From NCBI GenBank assembly GCA_047629195.1, contig JBLHWY010000010.1, forward strand, positions 3,732-67,731: a stretch of 64,000 bases of DNA, given 5' to 3'. The stretch comes from UBA4582 sp047629195. Lineage in GTDB: Bacteria > Pseudomonadota > Gammaproteobacteria > Pseudomonadales > Azotimanducaceae. The notes beneath the pieces were generated by a model. That model ran no database searches and was not told the origin of the DNA. It worked only from the letters and a program-made list of their open reading frames with translations. Shown here piece by piece: positions 28,934 through 38,241 of the stretch (positions within the stretch are counted from its first letter, which is position 1; every line of letters starts with the position of its first letter). The translations under genes were made by a program, and so were the position numbers.

Positions 28934-29692
28934 TTACCTGACAAACAACTTTCTGCTCATTAGCGGTTTCCCGCCTAACAGGTGGTGAAAGGTAGTTCTC
29001 AGTATGACCTTGGCGCTATTGCTAACCTCTGGGCCTGAGAAGTCTTGACCCGCAATTTCCAGAAGCATTTTACCTTTAAAACGCACAACACGAAATTCAT
29101 CGGGAGTTGCCTTAACATCTCCCATATCCTCATACCAACGCTCGGATAGAGCACTAAATCCATGACCTACTTGGTATTCGTAATAAGTTTCCGATTGTAT
29201 CGGTTCTCCCATTGCTGTTCGTTCGAAATCAATCCCATAACCTAGTGCCTGTAGCAGGAACATTTCGAACTTTCGTAGAGATATCAAACACTGATCACCA
29301 GCCATGAGGTTTTTCAAAACTTCCTGATAAAACCCAAACAAGTTTTCCAGCGGATCATTTTTCGCGAGCAAACGTACCATAAGCTCATTTACATATAGAC
29401 CCATGATCAAATTATCACCCTCGAGCCTGAAACCGGTATTCGAAAACTCTGCTGCAGTAACGGTTTTAAGATCTCCTCGACCCGTGTAGGAAACGAGCAG
29501 GGGTGTGAATGGCTGCCAGCTTGCTTGTCTGACTGCGCGCCTACTTCGTACACCTTTGGCTAAGACAGCGACCCTGCCATGATCTTTAGTATAAAGTTCT
29601 GCAATCAAGCTGGTATCTCGGTATTTTCGCGTGTGAAGCACATAAGCGGCTGACAACTCATTGTCATCACCGCCAATGCCTTCTCTAGACAT
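28934..29692 (-). CDS. recO: DNA repair protein RecO
   Basis: Partner of RecF and RecR in loading RecA at gaps. The N-terminal OB fold (AAYVLHTRKYRDTSLIAELYT) is followed by a helical domain with GLYVNELMVRLL and LRKFEMFLLQALGYG. The chosen ATG (29692) overlaps the era stop by 8 bp; an in-frame ATG at 29728 would add 12 residues inside era. The zinc-binding cysteines found in some RecO proteins are absent, as in E. coli. Part of rnc-era-recO. Confidence 0.95.
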   Translation of the reverse strand: MSREGIGGDDNELSAAYVLHTRKYRDTSLIAELYTKDHGRVAVLAKGVRSRRAVRQASWQPFTPLLVSYTGRGDLKTVTAAEFSNTGFRLEGDNLIMGLYVNELMVRLLAKNDPLENLFGFYQEVLKNLMAGDQCLISLRKFEMFLLQALGYGIDFERTAMGEPIQSETYYEYQVGHGFSALSERWYEDMGDVKATPDEFRVVRFKGKMLLEIAGQDFSGPEVSNSAKVILRTTFHHLLGGKPLMSRKLFVR

Positions 29693-30632
29693 CGTCGTAT
29701 CCAAGACTTTTGATCGCTCGGTCGTCATCAGACCAACCAGACTTGACCTTGGCCCAGATATTGAGCATCACCTTACGCTCTAACAATCTTTCAATATCCT
29801 TTCTTGCATCAGTGCCAATTCGCTTCAGGCGACTTCCACCTGTACCAATTAGAATAATTTTTTGTCCCTCTCTCTCGACAAAAACAACGGCTTCAATCCG
29901 AATAATATTCCCTTCATCTTTAAACTGTTCAATTTGTATCGTCAATGCATAGGGAAGCTCTTCACCGAGCTGACGCATCATTTTTTCACGAATAATTTCT
30001 GACACCATAAAACGTTCTGTTCTATCCGTAACCTGGTCTTCATCGAAATAGAATGGGCTCTCTGGCAAGTACCCAGCAATAAGCTGCTCTAATCGCTTAG
30101 TATTATCACCCGTTTCAGCGGATATCGGCACGAGATCAGTTCCAGGGAATATCTCCTGCATCTTTTGCAATTGTGGCAATAACCTACTTTTATCCTTCAA
30201 TAAATCAATTTTATTAATAACGACAATCAAACGCCCGCTACTTTGCTTAACCAGTTCAGCAACTAACTTGTCATCTCTGTTCCACTCAGTTCTGTCTGTG
30301 ACAAAAATAATTACGTCGACATCCCGCAAAACACTTTTCGCATTTCGGTTCATATAACGATTGATTGCTTTCTTTTCTTCCGTATGTATTCCAGGGGTAT
30401 CAACATAAAGTGTTTGGACTCCATCGCCGGTTTTTATCCCTAACAATTGGTGACGAGTTGTTTGCGGCTTACTCGAGGTTATGCTGACTTTTTGTGTCAA
30501 AATATGATTTAGTAATGTCGACTTGCCAACATTTGGTCGCCCAACGATTGCAACATAACCACAGCGAGTTTTCGTCTTATCAACGAAAGCTTCAATGGGA
30601 GTGTCGATGGGAGTGTCAGTTTTTTTTGTCAT
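29685..30632 (-). CDS. era: GTPase Era
   Basis: Ribosome-assembly GTPase that binds the 3' end of 16S rRNA. GTPase motifs: GRPNVGKSTLLNHIL (G1), DTPGIH (G3), NKIDLL (G4), SAETGDN (G5); then a KH domain with ILIGTGGSRLKRIGTDARKD. 315 residues with a short N-terminal extension containing a 12-bp duplication (TDTPIDTPIE). It lies nine bases after rnc in the same direction. Confidence 0.98.
   Translation of the reverse strand: MTKKTDTPIDTPIEAFVDKTKTRCGYVAIVGRPNVGKSTLLNHILTQKVSITSSKPQTTRHQLLGIKTGDGVQTLYVDTPGIHTEEKKAINRYMNRNAKSVLRDVDVIIFVTDRTEWNRDDKLVAELVKQSSGRLIVVINKIDLLKDKSRLLPQLQKMQEIFPGTDLVPISAETGDNTKRLEQLIAGYLPESPFYFDEDQVTDRTERFMVSEIIREKMMRQLGEELPYALTIQIEQFKDEGNIIRIEAVVFVEREGQKIILIGTGGSRLKRIGTDARKDIERLLERKVMLNIWAKVKSGWSDDDRAIKSLGYDDV
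30595..30618 (-). repeat. 12-bp tandem duplication in the start of era
   Basis: Plus-strand atgggagtgtcg is followed by atgggagtgtca, duplicating D-T-P-I codons at residues 6-13 of Era, outside the conserved GTPase domain. Confidence 0.85.
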
Positions 30633-30641
30633 GTCTTAAGC

Positions 30642-31316
30642 TCAGGTTATCTGCAGTCTTTCCAACGCAGTGGCAGCGGCGTTTTGTTCCGCCATTTTCC
30701 GGCTACTGCCCGTTCCAATCAAGTTATCACCTAACTTAGAACCGCAGCATTGCACCGTAAATATTTGATCATGCGACTTACCTTGAACATCAATCACACG
30801 ATATTCCGGTAATTCGAGCGCCCTACCCTGAAGATACTCCTGCAACCTTGTCTTAGGATCCTTCTGGGTTTCGGACAGTGACAACACTTCTAGACGGGAG
30901 GCAAACCATACAGCTATTCGTTCTGCCACAACGAGATGGCCCGACTCAAGATAGATTCCACCAATGATCGCTTCTAGGACATCAGAGAGAATCGAGTCAC
31001 GTTTGAATCCGCCACTTTTCAGTTCACCTAAACCCAACAACAAATGGTCACCAAGCTCTAGGGATCGGGCGACTTCAGCCAGCGTCTCCTTGCGAACAAT
31101 TTTGGACCGAAGCCTGCTTAACTGGCCTTCACTGGCAGTTTCAAATTTGCCATAAAGAGTTTCTGAGACAACGACGTCGAGAATTGCATCACCAAGAAAT
31201 TCTAAGCGCTCGTAATTTTTTGCGCCTTGACTTCGGTGTGTTAATGCCCGCGTAAGCAGTTCTCCATCTTTGAATTGGTAACCCAGGCGATGTTCAAGAT
31301 GCGCACGCGAGGACAC
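30642..31316 (-). CDS. rnc: Ribonuclease III
   Basis: Double-strand-specific endoribonuclease that processes rRNA. The catalytic signature ERLEFLGDAILDVVVSE is intact, the second acidic cluster is in DVLEAIIGGIYLE, and a C-terminal dsRNA-binding domain ends GSSRKMAEQNAAATALERL. The GTG start overlaps the stop of the upstream DUF4845 gene by one base (TAGTG). 224 residues. Confidence 0.98.
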   Translation of the reverse strand: MSSRAHLEHRLGYQFKDGELLTRALTHRSQGAKNYERLEFLGDAILDVVVSETLYGKFETASEGQLSRLRSKIVRKETLAEVARSLELGDHLLLGLGELKSGGFKRDSILSDVLEAIIGGIYLESGHLVVAERIAVWFASRLEVLSLSETQKDPKTRLQEYLQGRALELPEYRVIDVQGKSHDQIFTVQCCGSKLGDNLIGTGSSRKMAEQNAAATALERLQIT

Positions 31317-31705
31317 TAGTCTTTAAGTACAACAGACTTGTCGAAGCTCGCGATAAGATCCACATTGTGGAAAAGAGGAACACGCACTTCATAGTCAATG
31401 ATCACTTCAACGCCGGATTTATCCCTTGTGATGACAAGGTTCTCTTTATGATTGAAGTCGCGGACGTTGTTGACCTTGAATCGTTTTTTCAACATATCCT
31501 CAAGTACGTACTGACGTTTGCCTGCCAGTCCCTTCTCCTCCGCCATACTATCAAGCAAGTTAGACATCGTATTGTGATCGAGGTAGAGAGGTAGCAACTT
31601 CATACCCATGGTAATCACTGAGCCAAACACAAGTATCATGAGTAGCCAACCAAAAAAACTTAGTCCCTGTTGTTGTCTCGTGAACGGTTGTCTAGGTAAT
31701 TTCAT
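31316..31705 (-). CDS. DUF4845 membrane protein
   Basis: Small inner-membrane protein of unknown function that regularly lies between lepB and rnc in gammaproteobacteria. One membrane helix (residues about 16-36, SFFGWLLMILVFGSVITMGM) followed by a periplasmic domain (LPLYLDHNTMSNLLDSMA, VIIDYEVRVPLFHNVDLIASF). The ATG at 31705 has GAGGA upstream and gives 129 residues; an upstream in-frame ATG at 31783 would overlap lepB and is less likely. The pattern fits the family, but its role is unknown. Confidence 0.9.
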   Translation of the reverse strand: MKLPRQPFTRQQQGLSFFGWLLMILVFGSVITMGMKLLPLYLDHNTMSNLLDSMAEEKGLAGKRQYVLEDMLKKRFKVNNVRDFNHKENLVITRDKSGVEVIIDYEVRVPLFHNVDLIASFDKSVVLKD

Positions 31706-31770
31706 CGTTCTATCCTCACTATGGATTTCTCGGATATTAGAATTGAAAAGAACATCAGCTGATCTTAAAT

Positions 31771-32586
31771 CTATTTTATCCAACGATCATTAGAGAATGT
31801 TGGTAACGCAAGTCCCGGTTCCTTGTGCATCCAGACACCGACAGCCTTACCCACTATATTCTCCTCTGCAGCATAACCCCAATACCGGCTGTCGCTGCTA
31901 AGGTCCCGATTGTCACCCATCATAAAATATTTGCCCTCAGGCACTATCCACTCAGCAGGCGCAGCGCCACGATAAGGCTTTTTGTGAATTTGATGTGCAC
32001 CATCACCAATAATTTCCTCGAAAACCAGATATTCAGGATTATTGGGCGGTATCTGTGCAATGAATTTCTGAGGTTGTGCAACATCATTAATATAAAGTGT
32101 TTTATCAGCATAGCCGATTTTATCGCCAGGAATACCAATCACTCGCTTAATGTAATACTCGTCTTTGTGCGGAGGAATAAAAACCATCACCTCGCCATTC
32201 TGGGGTAAATTCACATCAAGCACCTTTGTACCCAGAACGGGCAGTCGCAAGCCATATGAATATTTGTTAACTACGATAAAATCCCCTACTAGCAGGGTGG
32301 GGATCATTGATCCGGTAGGGATTTGAAATGGTTCGAACAGGAAGGACCTAAGTACAAGAACGATAGCCAAAACTGGAAAGAAGGAAATTGAGTACTCAAC
32401 CACCATTGGTTCTCTTAACAACGGTGCCGTGGTGGCTTCCAATTCCGGGCTTGCCTCACCCAAGGTTTGGGTTAAGGCCGCAACAGCGGCCAACCGTTTG
32501 GGACGTAGAAACAATGTATCCAGCAACCAAATTAGGCCTGTGATGATTGTCGCCAACGACAATATTAGAGGAAAGTTAAAGCTCAT
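31771..32586 (-). CDS. lepB: Signal peptidase I
   Basis: Membrane serine peptidase that removes signal peptides. Two N-terminal membrane segments, then the catalytic-serine box PFQIPTGSMIPTLLVGD, the catalytic-lysine box EYYIKRVIGIPGD and the GDNRDLSSDSRYWG box. 271 residues. The ATG overlaps the lepA stop by four bases (ATGA). Standard lepA-lepB-rnc order. Confidence 0.98.
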   Translation of the reverse strand: MSFNFPLILSLATIITGLIWLLDTLFLRPKRLAAVAALTQTLGEASPELEATTAPLLREPMVVEYSISFFPVLAIVLVLRSFLFEPFQIPTGSMIPTLLVGDFIVVNKYSYGLRLPVLGTKVLDVNLPQNGEVMVFIPPHKDEYYIKRVIGIPGDKIGYADKTLYINDVAQPQKFIAQIPPNNPEYLVFEEIIGDGAHQIHKKPYRGAAPAEWIVPEGKYFMMGDNRDLSSDSRYWGYAAEENIVGKAVGVWMHKEPGLALPTFSNDRWIK

Positions 32587-34382
32587 CTATCCACCTTTAG
32601 TACAGCAAGAAATGCTTCTTGGGGAATCTCAACATTACCCACCTGTTTCATTCTCTTTTTGCCTGCTTTTTGCTTCTCTAGCAGCTTCTTTTTTCGGCTA
32701 ATATCGCCGCCATAACATTTAGCTGTAACATTTTTTCGAAGGGCTTTCACTGTTTGCCTGGAGACAACTTGGCCACCAATTGCTGCTTGAATGGCAACAT
32801 CAAACATCTGACGCGGAATGAGTTCCTTCATTTTTTTGGTTAGCGAGAAGCCTTTACCTTTCGCATCATCCCTGTGAACAATGATAGCTAATGCGTCTAC
32901 CTTGTCACCGTTGATCAACACGTCAAGTTTCACCAGTTCAGCTACTTGGAATCTGTCAAAACTATAATCCAAAGAAGCATAACCCCTTGTCACTGATTTA
33001 AGTTTATCAAAAAAATCCAATACAACCTCATTCATTGGTAAGTCGTATGTCACAGAAACCTGTTTACCAACAAATTGCATGTCCTTCTGGACTCCTCTGC
33101 GTTCAACACACAACGTAATGACGCTACCTAGATGTTCCGATGGCACGAGGATATTTGCAGTCACTATTGGCTCTCGCATTTCGAGAACAGTCGATGGGTC
33201 TGGCAGTTGAGATGGGTTATCGACCTGAAATACGTCGCCATTCCGGGTCAGTACTTCGTATACAACCGTGGGCGCTGACGTAATTAGATCGAGATCGTAC
33301 TCACGTTCTAGTCGTTCCTGAATGATCTCCATATGGAGCATGCCGAGAAAACCACAGCGAAACCCGTTGCCTAGTGCGTCGGAGCTTTCTGGTTCATAGG
33401 CCAACGAAGCGTCATTGAGCGTCAATTTTTCGAGCGCATCACGAAAACTTTCAAAGTCATCTGCGTTAACAGTAAACATGCCGGCAAACACCTGCGGTTT
33501 TACCTTTTCAAAACCGGGTAACGCTGGTACATCCGGGGTGCTAGCCAATGTAATGGTGTCGCCGACAGGGGCACCTTTAACATCCTTAATTCCCGCAACC
33601 AAAAACCCAACTTCGCCAGCCTGTAACAATCCCGTTTCAGTTCTGCGAGGCGTGAATATACCGATAGAGTCGACCTGATGAATCTTGCCAATAGACTTCA
33701 ACATGATTCGATCTTTTTTGGCGAACTTCCCCTGAGTTACTCTGATTAACGAGACGACTCCCAGATAGTTATCAAACCAGGAATCTATAATGAGTGCCTG
33801 AGGGTCTTTATCTCTTGTATCTGGTGGTGGTGGAATCGTCTCAATGATGGCTTCAAGTAGCTCTTTGACACCTAATCCGGTCTTGGCACTCACTTGGACT
33901 GCACCCGTTGCATCAATACCGATAATTTCTTCAATTTCCTGACAGACTGTATCTGGGTCTGCCTGTGGAAGATCTATCTTATTGAGCACAGGCAACACTT
34001 CTAAGCCCTGTTCTATAGCGGTGTAACAGTTTGCAACGGATTGAGCTTCCACCCCCTGGGCAGCATCAACGACCAGCAGAGCGCCTTCACAGGCAGCCAA
34101 AGACCGTGATACTTCGTAGCTAAAATCAACGTGGCCGGGTGTATCAATAAAATTCAGCTGATATGTTTGACCATCATCCGCATCATAATTAAGCGTTACG
34201 CTCTGAGCTTTAATTGTAATTCCACGTTCACGCTCAATATCCATTGAGTCGAGTACCTGGTTGCCCATTTCACGCTCGGAAAGCCCACCGCACATCTGAA
34301 TAAATCGGTCAGCCAGCGTGGATTTGCCATGATCGATGTGGGCAATAATCGAGAAATTGCGAATGTGCTTCGAGTCAGCCAA
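32583..34382 (-). CDS. lepA: Elongation factor 4
   Basis: Translational GTPase acting on ribosomes (back-translocation or biogenesis). G1 AHIDHGKSTLADR, switch region RERGITIKAQSV, DTPGHVDF, NKIDLP and the LepA-specific C-terminal domain ending GGDISRKKKLLEKQKAGKKR are all present. 599 residues, full length. It starts about 70 bp downstream of mucD. Confidence 0.99.
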   Translation of the reverse strand: MADSKHIRNFSIIAHIDHGKSTLADRFIQMCGGLSEREMGNQVLDSMDIERERGITIKAQSVTLNYDADDGQTYQLNFIDTPGHVDFSYEVSRSLAACEGALLVVDAAQGVEAQSVANCYTAIEQGLEVLPVLNKIDLPQADPDTVCQEIEEIIGIDATGAVQVSAKTGLGVKELLEAIIETIPPPPDTRDKDPQALIIDSWFDNYLGVVSLIRVTQGKFAKKDRIMLKSIGKIHQVDSIGIFTPRRTETGLLQAGEVGFLVAGIKDVKGAPVGDTITLASTPDVPALPGFEKVKPQVFAGMFTVNADDFESFRDALEKLTLNDASLAYEPESSDALGNGFRCGFLGMLHMEIIQERLEREYDLDLITSAPTVVYEVLTRNGDVFQVDNPSQLPDPSTVLEMREPIVTANILVPSEHLGSVITLCVERRGVQKDMQFVGKQVSVTYDLPMNEVVLDFFDKLKSVTRGYASLDYSFDRFQVAELVKLDVLINGDKVDALAIIVHRDDAKGKGFSLTKKMKELIPRQMFDVAIQAAIGGQVVSRQTVKALRKNVTAKCYGGDISRKKKLLEKQKAGKKRMKQVGNVEIPQEAFLAVLKVDR

Positions 34383-34454
34383 TGTTTACCTGCGCCCCTA
34401 AAGGTCGCCCTATTTTGCAAAGCGGTGAAGTCTATAGTAATAGCGGTTCTATGG

Positions 34455-35858
34455 CTATTCCGTGATCTTTATGACCATAAACTGAGGCGACCCACCCCGT
34501 ACCACTCGAATGGGTATCGCGACATTTGGAAGCATTTTCACCACCGTTGACTCGAATTGCTCAATGGAGTTTATCCAAACGCTGTCCCAGGTTGTAATAA
34601 CATCTCCGGCGACTAGACCAGCTTGCCGTCCTGCGCCCTCAAATACGCGTGAAATCACAACACCCTTACTGGTTCCCAAGCGTTCCATCATGGGTTCGTT
34701 AAGGTTCTCAACTTCAATGCCAATTCTGTTGCCGAGCTGTTTTGGTACTCCCGGCGCGCCTAGCATCGTTGAATCCTGCTCTAACGCTCCTATCTTAATG
34801 CCGAGGGTCTGGCGCTTGCCGTCACGGACGATCACAACATCCGCCATTGCGTCTACTTCAGTCATGCCCACGATGTGAGGTAATTCCGAGGAGAGATCAA
34901 TTGCCTTACCGGCGAACTTCAAAATAATATCGCCTTCTTTTAACCCACCTTTCTCCGCAGGACTCCCATCAAACACCTGCGTAATCAGTGCACCCGCGGC
35001 CCTGTCTAACTTGAAGGACTCTGCCAAATCCCGATCAACTCGCTGGATTTGAACACCCAGCCAGCCTCGAGATACAGTTCCTTTTTCCCTGATCTGCCGA
35101 ACAACATTCAGTGCAACGTTAACTGGTATCGAAAACGATAACCCCATAAAGCCACCGGAACGGGTAAATATCTGCGAGTTGATACCTACAACTTCGCCTT
35201 TCAGATTAAACAAGGGGCCACCAGAATTACCCGGATTAATTGCCACGTCAGTTTGAATAAACGGTACATAGTTAGCACCAGTGTCGCCGGGTAAGCTACG
35301 CCCTTTTGCACTCACAATCCCAGCGGTGACTGAATGTTCAAAGCCAAAAGGAGAACCGATCGCGACAACCCATTCTCCCACTTCGAGATCATCGGAATTA
35401 CCAAATTCAACGGTAGGTAGATCTGTTGCATCGATTTTCAGTAGCGCAAGGTCTGAGAACTTATCAGCACCCACCAAAGTCGCTTCTCTTTGGCGGCGAT
35501 CACTCAGTGCAACAATTATTTCATCCGCATTTTCAACCACGTGATTGTTAGTCAGAATGTAGCCATCTTCAGAAATAATAAACCCTGAACCAGTAGCAGG
35601 TTGCGCTCTATTCTGCCTAGGGGGAGCAGACCCTCGAGGCTGCTCGCCAAAATATCGTCGAAAGAACTCTGGTACCGGCTGATCACCAAACTGTTGAAAT
35701 TGATTCGGCGCTGCAGATTTAGTGACCGTAATATTAACAACAGCAGGCGAGGTATCCTTAACCAAATCAACAAACTCTGGGAGCTTGGCCTGCACAGCTG
35801 AGGTCACAAATACACTCGCACAAATGAACAACCATTTATTGAATATCTTTTTCATCAT
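34455..35858 (-). CDS. mucD: Periplasmic serine protease of the DegP/MucD family
   Basis: HtrA-type protease and chaperone for envelope quality control. The signal peptide (residues about 1-24, ending VQA) follows the chosen ATG at 35858; an ATG at 35897 would precede it with 13 unlikely residues. Protease triad: His in ILTNNHVVENAD, Asp in FSDLALLKID, Ser in NPGNSGGPLF. Two PDZ domains follow (GALITQVFDGSPAEKGGLKE; GVVISRVFEGAGRQAGL). Last gene of rpoE-rseA-rseB-rseC-mucD, as in Pseudomonas. Confidence 0.95.
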   Translation of the reverse strand: MMKKIFNKWLFICASVFVTSAVQAKLPEFVDLVKDTSPAVVNITVTKSAAPNQFQQFGDQPVPEFFRRYFGEQPRGSAPPRQNRAQPATGSGFIISEDGYILTNNHVVENADEIIVALSDRRQREATLVGADKFSDLALLKIDATDLPTVEFGNSDDLEVGEWVVAIGSPFGFEHSVTAGIVSAKGRSLPGDTGANYVPFIQTDVAINPGNSGGPLFNLKGEVVGINSQIFTRSGGFMGLSFSIPVNVALNVVRQIREKGTVSRGWLGVQIQRVDRDLAESFKLDRAAGALITQVFDGSPAEKGGLKEGDIILKFAGKAIDLSSELPHIVGMTEVDAMADVVIVRDGKRQTLGIKIGALEQDSTMLGAPGVPKQLGNRIGIEVENLNEPMMERLGTSKGVVISRVFEGAGRQAGLVAGDVITTWDSVWINSIEQFESTVVKMLPNVAIPIRVVRGGSPQFMVIKITE

Positions 35859-36279
35859 CGTCAATAACCTTTCCGAGGTAATTCTCATTGAATACAAATA
35901 TTTTTTCTGCCGCGATTACTTCAAAACCACTGCCTTTGCAAATACGAATTCCAATTAGAAAGCCAACAAGGGCTCCCAACAGAACAACAATATCTGAACT
36001 CTCGTACCCTGCGGCCAACGAGCTACCCAGCACAAAACCAAGTAATGGCAATATCAAAGAGTGGGTCAATAACTGTAGTTGATCGCCGCCAGAGATTTTA
36101 ACTTCTACTGCAGCTCCAGGGGTAATGTCGGACGCTAGGTTGAATATATCCGCTGGCAGAAGCATTTCTGCGGTGCTCGAACAACCTGTCATGCAACCAT
36201 CGCAACCAGAACGTGCAACGCTAAGACCAACAGTCTGAGAAGTGCGCTCAGTCACTTTAGCGGAGTAAATTAAACTCAT
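35836..36279 (-). CDS. rseC: Sigma-E regulatory membrane protein RseC/MucC
   Basis: Inner-membrane protein of the sigma-E regulatory operon. The cysteine cluster CDGCMTGCSS (family C-x2-C-x3-C) sits near residue 28, followed by two membrane helices (LTHSLILPLLGFVLGSSLAA; IVVLLGALVGFLIGIRIC). The internal ATG at 36279 gives 147 residues beginning MSLIYSAKV, like the family; an ATG at 36330 would run into rseB. It overlaps mucD by about 23 bp. Confidence 0.9.
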   Translation of the reverse strand: MSLIYSAKVTERTSQTVGLSVARSGCDGCMTGCSSTAEMLLPADIFNLASDITPGAAVEVKISGGDQLQLLTHSLILPLLGFVLGSSLAAGYESSDIVVLLGALVGFLIGIRICKGSGFEVIAAEKIFVFNENYLGKVIDDDEKDIQ

Positions 36280-36338
36280 CAGGATCTCTAGCTTTAGAAA
36301 CATGCATGAAAGAAACTTATACGAAGGCAATGGCAGAA

Positions 36339-37337
36339 TTAATAGATAACCGGCTCAACAGATTCTGCAATTTTCTTTGCAGTTTCAACAGGCACTTCAC
36401 CAACAACGGTGACTTGCTGATTTGACCCTTTTAGACGTCTGGATATCAAAACAGTACCGCCTTGACGCGCAACAACCATTTCTCCATCGGCTGAAACAGC
36501 AACTCGCTCGACGATAATAGAAATCGCAGCAACACCATCTGAATAGGAAACGCGATCACTTGCAGGCCGCATGACCTGCTGAAACCCACTAGGAAGCCAT
36601 GCAGCCTTCCAGCCGGGCTTCCTTTCATTCAGGCTTTCTTTCGCGATGTTCAGGGGTGCGTCCAGAGTAGAACTAGGAGCAGCCTCCAGAGTCGGCTGCA
36701 TCACGGTATGAGTCACAACGTCACCGGTCATAGAACTTACTAAAAGCTCATCACGTATTTCTCTACCGATTGCCACTCGAGTGAAACGAAATACTTCGAG
36801 CGGGCGCCCACGGTGCATCAGATGAGATTGCAGCAAAAGGCCCGTGGCTTCATCCAACCATAATTTATAACCTACCCTATCATTGTAAGTTGGGCTAACA
36901 CCTATGACAACAGCGGGTCTGCCTACAAATCGTTCTCTTCCAAGCATTGTAAACCGATAAAACTGTGGCGAACTGGCCAGGCTTTTACTGAACGCTTTGC
37001 TGAACGGCTTTGGAGTAAACTCGTGGTCAAACAGCACATGATCTGAATTGATGTGCTGACAGGTCGATTCTTCATCAACGGTCAATATTTCTTTCTGTTC
37101 CCCATTTAGGTAAAACAACCGGCTTAATTCTTTACCCTCTTTGTAGCGATGGACAACGTCGATGGTGTTGAACTGCGCATCTCTTGAATAGGTAAATGTA
37201 CCCTCATAATTTTCGTAAGTTAGTGCCCTGTCCATTTTCTGAAGCCAGGTTACCGGATCATTCGCGCCCGCGTGGGCATGTAGGGCTACAACCATCAACA
37301 CGATTGCTGTAGCGAGTTGTTGCGCCACTCTTAACAT
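36339..37337 (-). CDS. rseB: Sigma-E regulatory protein RseB/MucB
   Basis: Periplasmic protein that binds RseA and protects it from proteolysis until lipid or LPS signals release it. A signal peptide (residues about 1-22, ending AHA) precedes the lipoprotein-carrier-like MucB/RseB domain: WLQKMDRALTYENYEGTFTY, VVHRYKEGKELSRLFYLNGE, YNDRVGYKLWLDEATGLLLQ. 332 residues, lying 16 bp after rseA. Confidence 0.96.
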   Translation of the reverse strand: MLRVAQQLATAIVLMVVALHAHAGANDPVTWLQKMDRALTYENYEGTFTYSRDAQFNTIDVVHRYKEGKELSRLFYLNGEQKEILTVDEESTCQHINSDHVLFDHEFTPKPFSKAFSKSLASSPQFYRFTMLGRERFVGRPAVVIGVSPTYNDRVGYKLWLDEATGLLLQSHLMHRGRPLEVFRFTRVAIGREIRDELLVSSMTGDVVTHTVMQPTLEAAPSSTLDAPLNIAKESLNERKPGWKAAWLPSGFQQVMRPASDRVSYSDGVAAISIIVERVAVSADGEMVVARQGGTVLISRRLKGSNQQVTVVGEVPVETAKKIAESVEPVIY

Positions 37338-37353
37338 CTACTCTCTCAGACCT

Positions 37354-38148
37354 CTACTTTTTAGTGCCATCAAAGTTAACAGTGCGATGATTTAAGTTAG
37401 ATCTTGCCATACGATCATGTAGCTGAAGATATGCACGCATCTTTTGTTTTTGCTCTTCGTTAAGCTCTTTCAACTCTGACTGATCTACCAACATGCCATC
37501 CTCTCCACTGGACAGTAGTTGTTGTTCTAGCGAATTGCGATCTGAAGATAAGGGTGCAAAATCATTCTGGTTACCCGCCAAGCTTGAGGTCGTTTGCGTA
37601 GATACGGTTTGTGTCGAAATCGGCTGGCTAGCTTTTGGACTAGAGCTTGTGTTCGCGCTTGTACTAGACTGAGCAATATCACTTTTACTCTGATCAACAC
37701 CCTCATCAAAAGAGGACAACCCAACAAATATTGCCACAACCAGTGAGGCGGCAATCGCAAGACCCGTTGCTGGTGCTCGGTAGCGAGCCAAAGCTGACTT
37801 GTTCTTTTGACCAATCGCGGAAGTTGCTGACGAACGGCCAATTAAGGAAGCAGAACCTACCAATTGGTGGGCGTCTTCTGCTTCGATCGCGTTGCTGATA
37901 CTCAAACGCAACTCGAGATGTCGACTCGCTGCCATCCTTACTGTGCGAACGGGAAGCGCTGTGTCAACGCTTGAACTATTAACCACACCACGTATTTCCT
38001 GATAGCTTGCCCAACTGCGATGCAGGGCTCCAGACTCAGCGGAATCGGATTCTATAGACTTAATATGACGGAGCAATTTGTGAACTTCAATTTCACTGGC
38101 TTCACCGTCAATCAATGCAGAAAGGGATTCTCTCATATTTTCCGTCAC
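37354..38148 (-). CDS. rseA: Anti-sigma-E factor RseA/MucA
   Basis: Single-pass inner-membrane anti-sigma factor. The cytoplasmic N-terminal domain reads MRESLSALIDGEASEIEVHK (residues 5-24), the usual RseA opening; one membrane helix lies near residues 130-148 (GLAIAASLVVAIFVGL); the periplasmic part is Ser/Thr/Gln-rich and likely flexible, ending in a Glu/Lys helix. It follows rpoE after 93 bp. 264 residues, longer than Pseudomonas MucA because of the low-complexity periplasmic linker. Confidence 0.93.
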   Translation of the reverse strand: MTENMRESLSALIDGEASEIEVHKLLRHIKSIESDSAESGALHRSWASYQEIRGVVNSSSVDTALPVRTVRMAASRHLELRLSISNAIEAEDAHQLVGSASLIGRSSATSAIGQKNKSALARYRAPATGLAIAASLVVAIFVGLSSFDEGVDQSKSDIAQSSTSANTSSSPKASQPISTQTVSTQTTSSLAGNQNDFAPLSSDRNSLEQQLLSSGEDGMLVDQSELKELNEEQKQKMRAYLQLHDRMARSNLNHRTVNFDGTKK

Positions 38149-38241
38149 TATTTAGTCTCTCACCTTCTAGTTTTACTTTTCGCCAACATGGCTTTTACTG
38201 TCTAATTCCTAATATCTTCACTCTAAATCTCTTTCGCTTTC

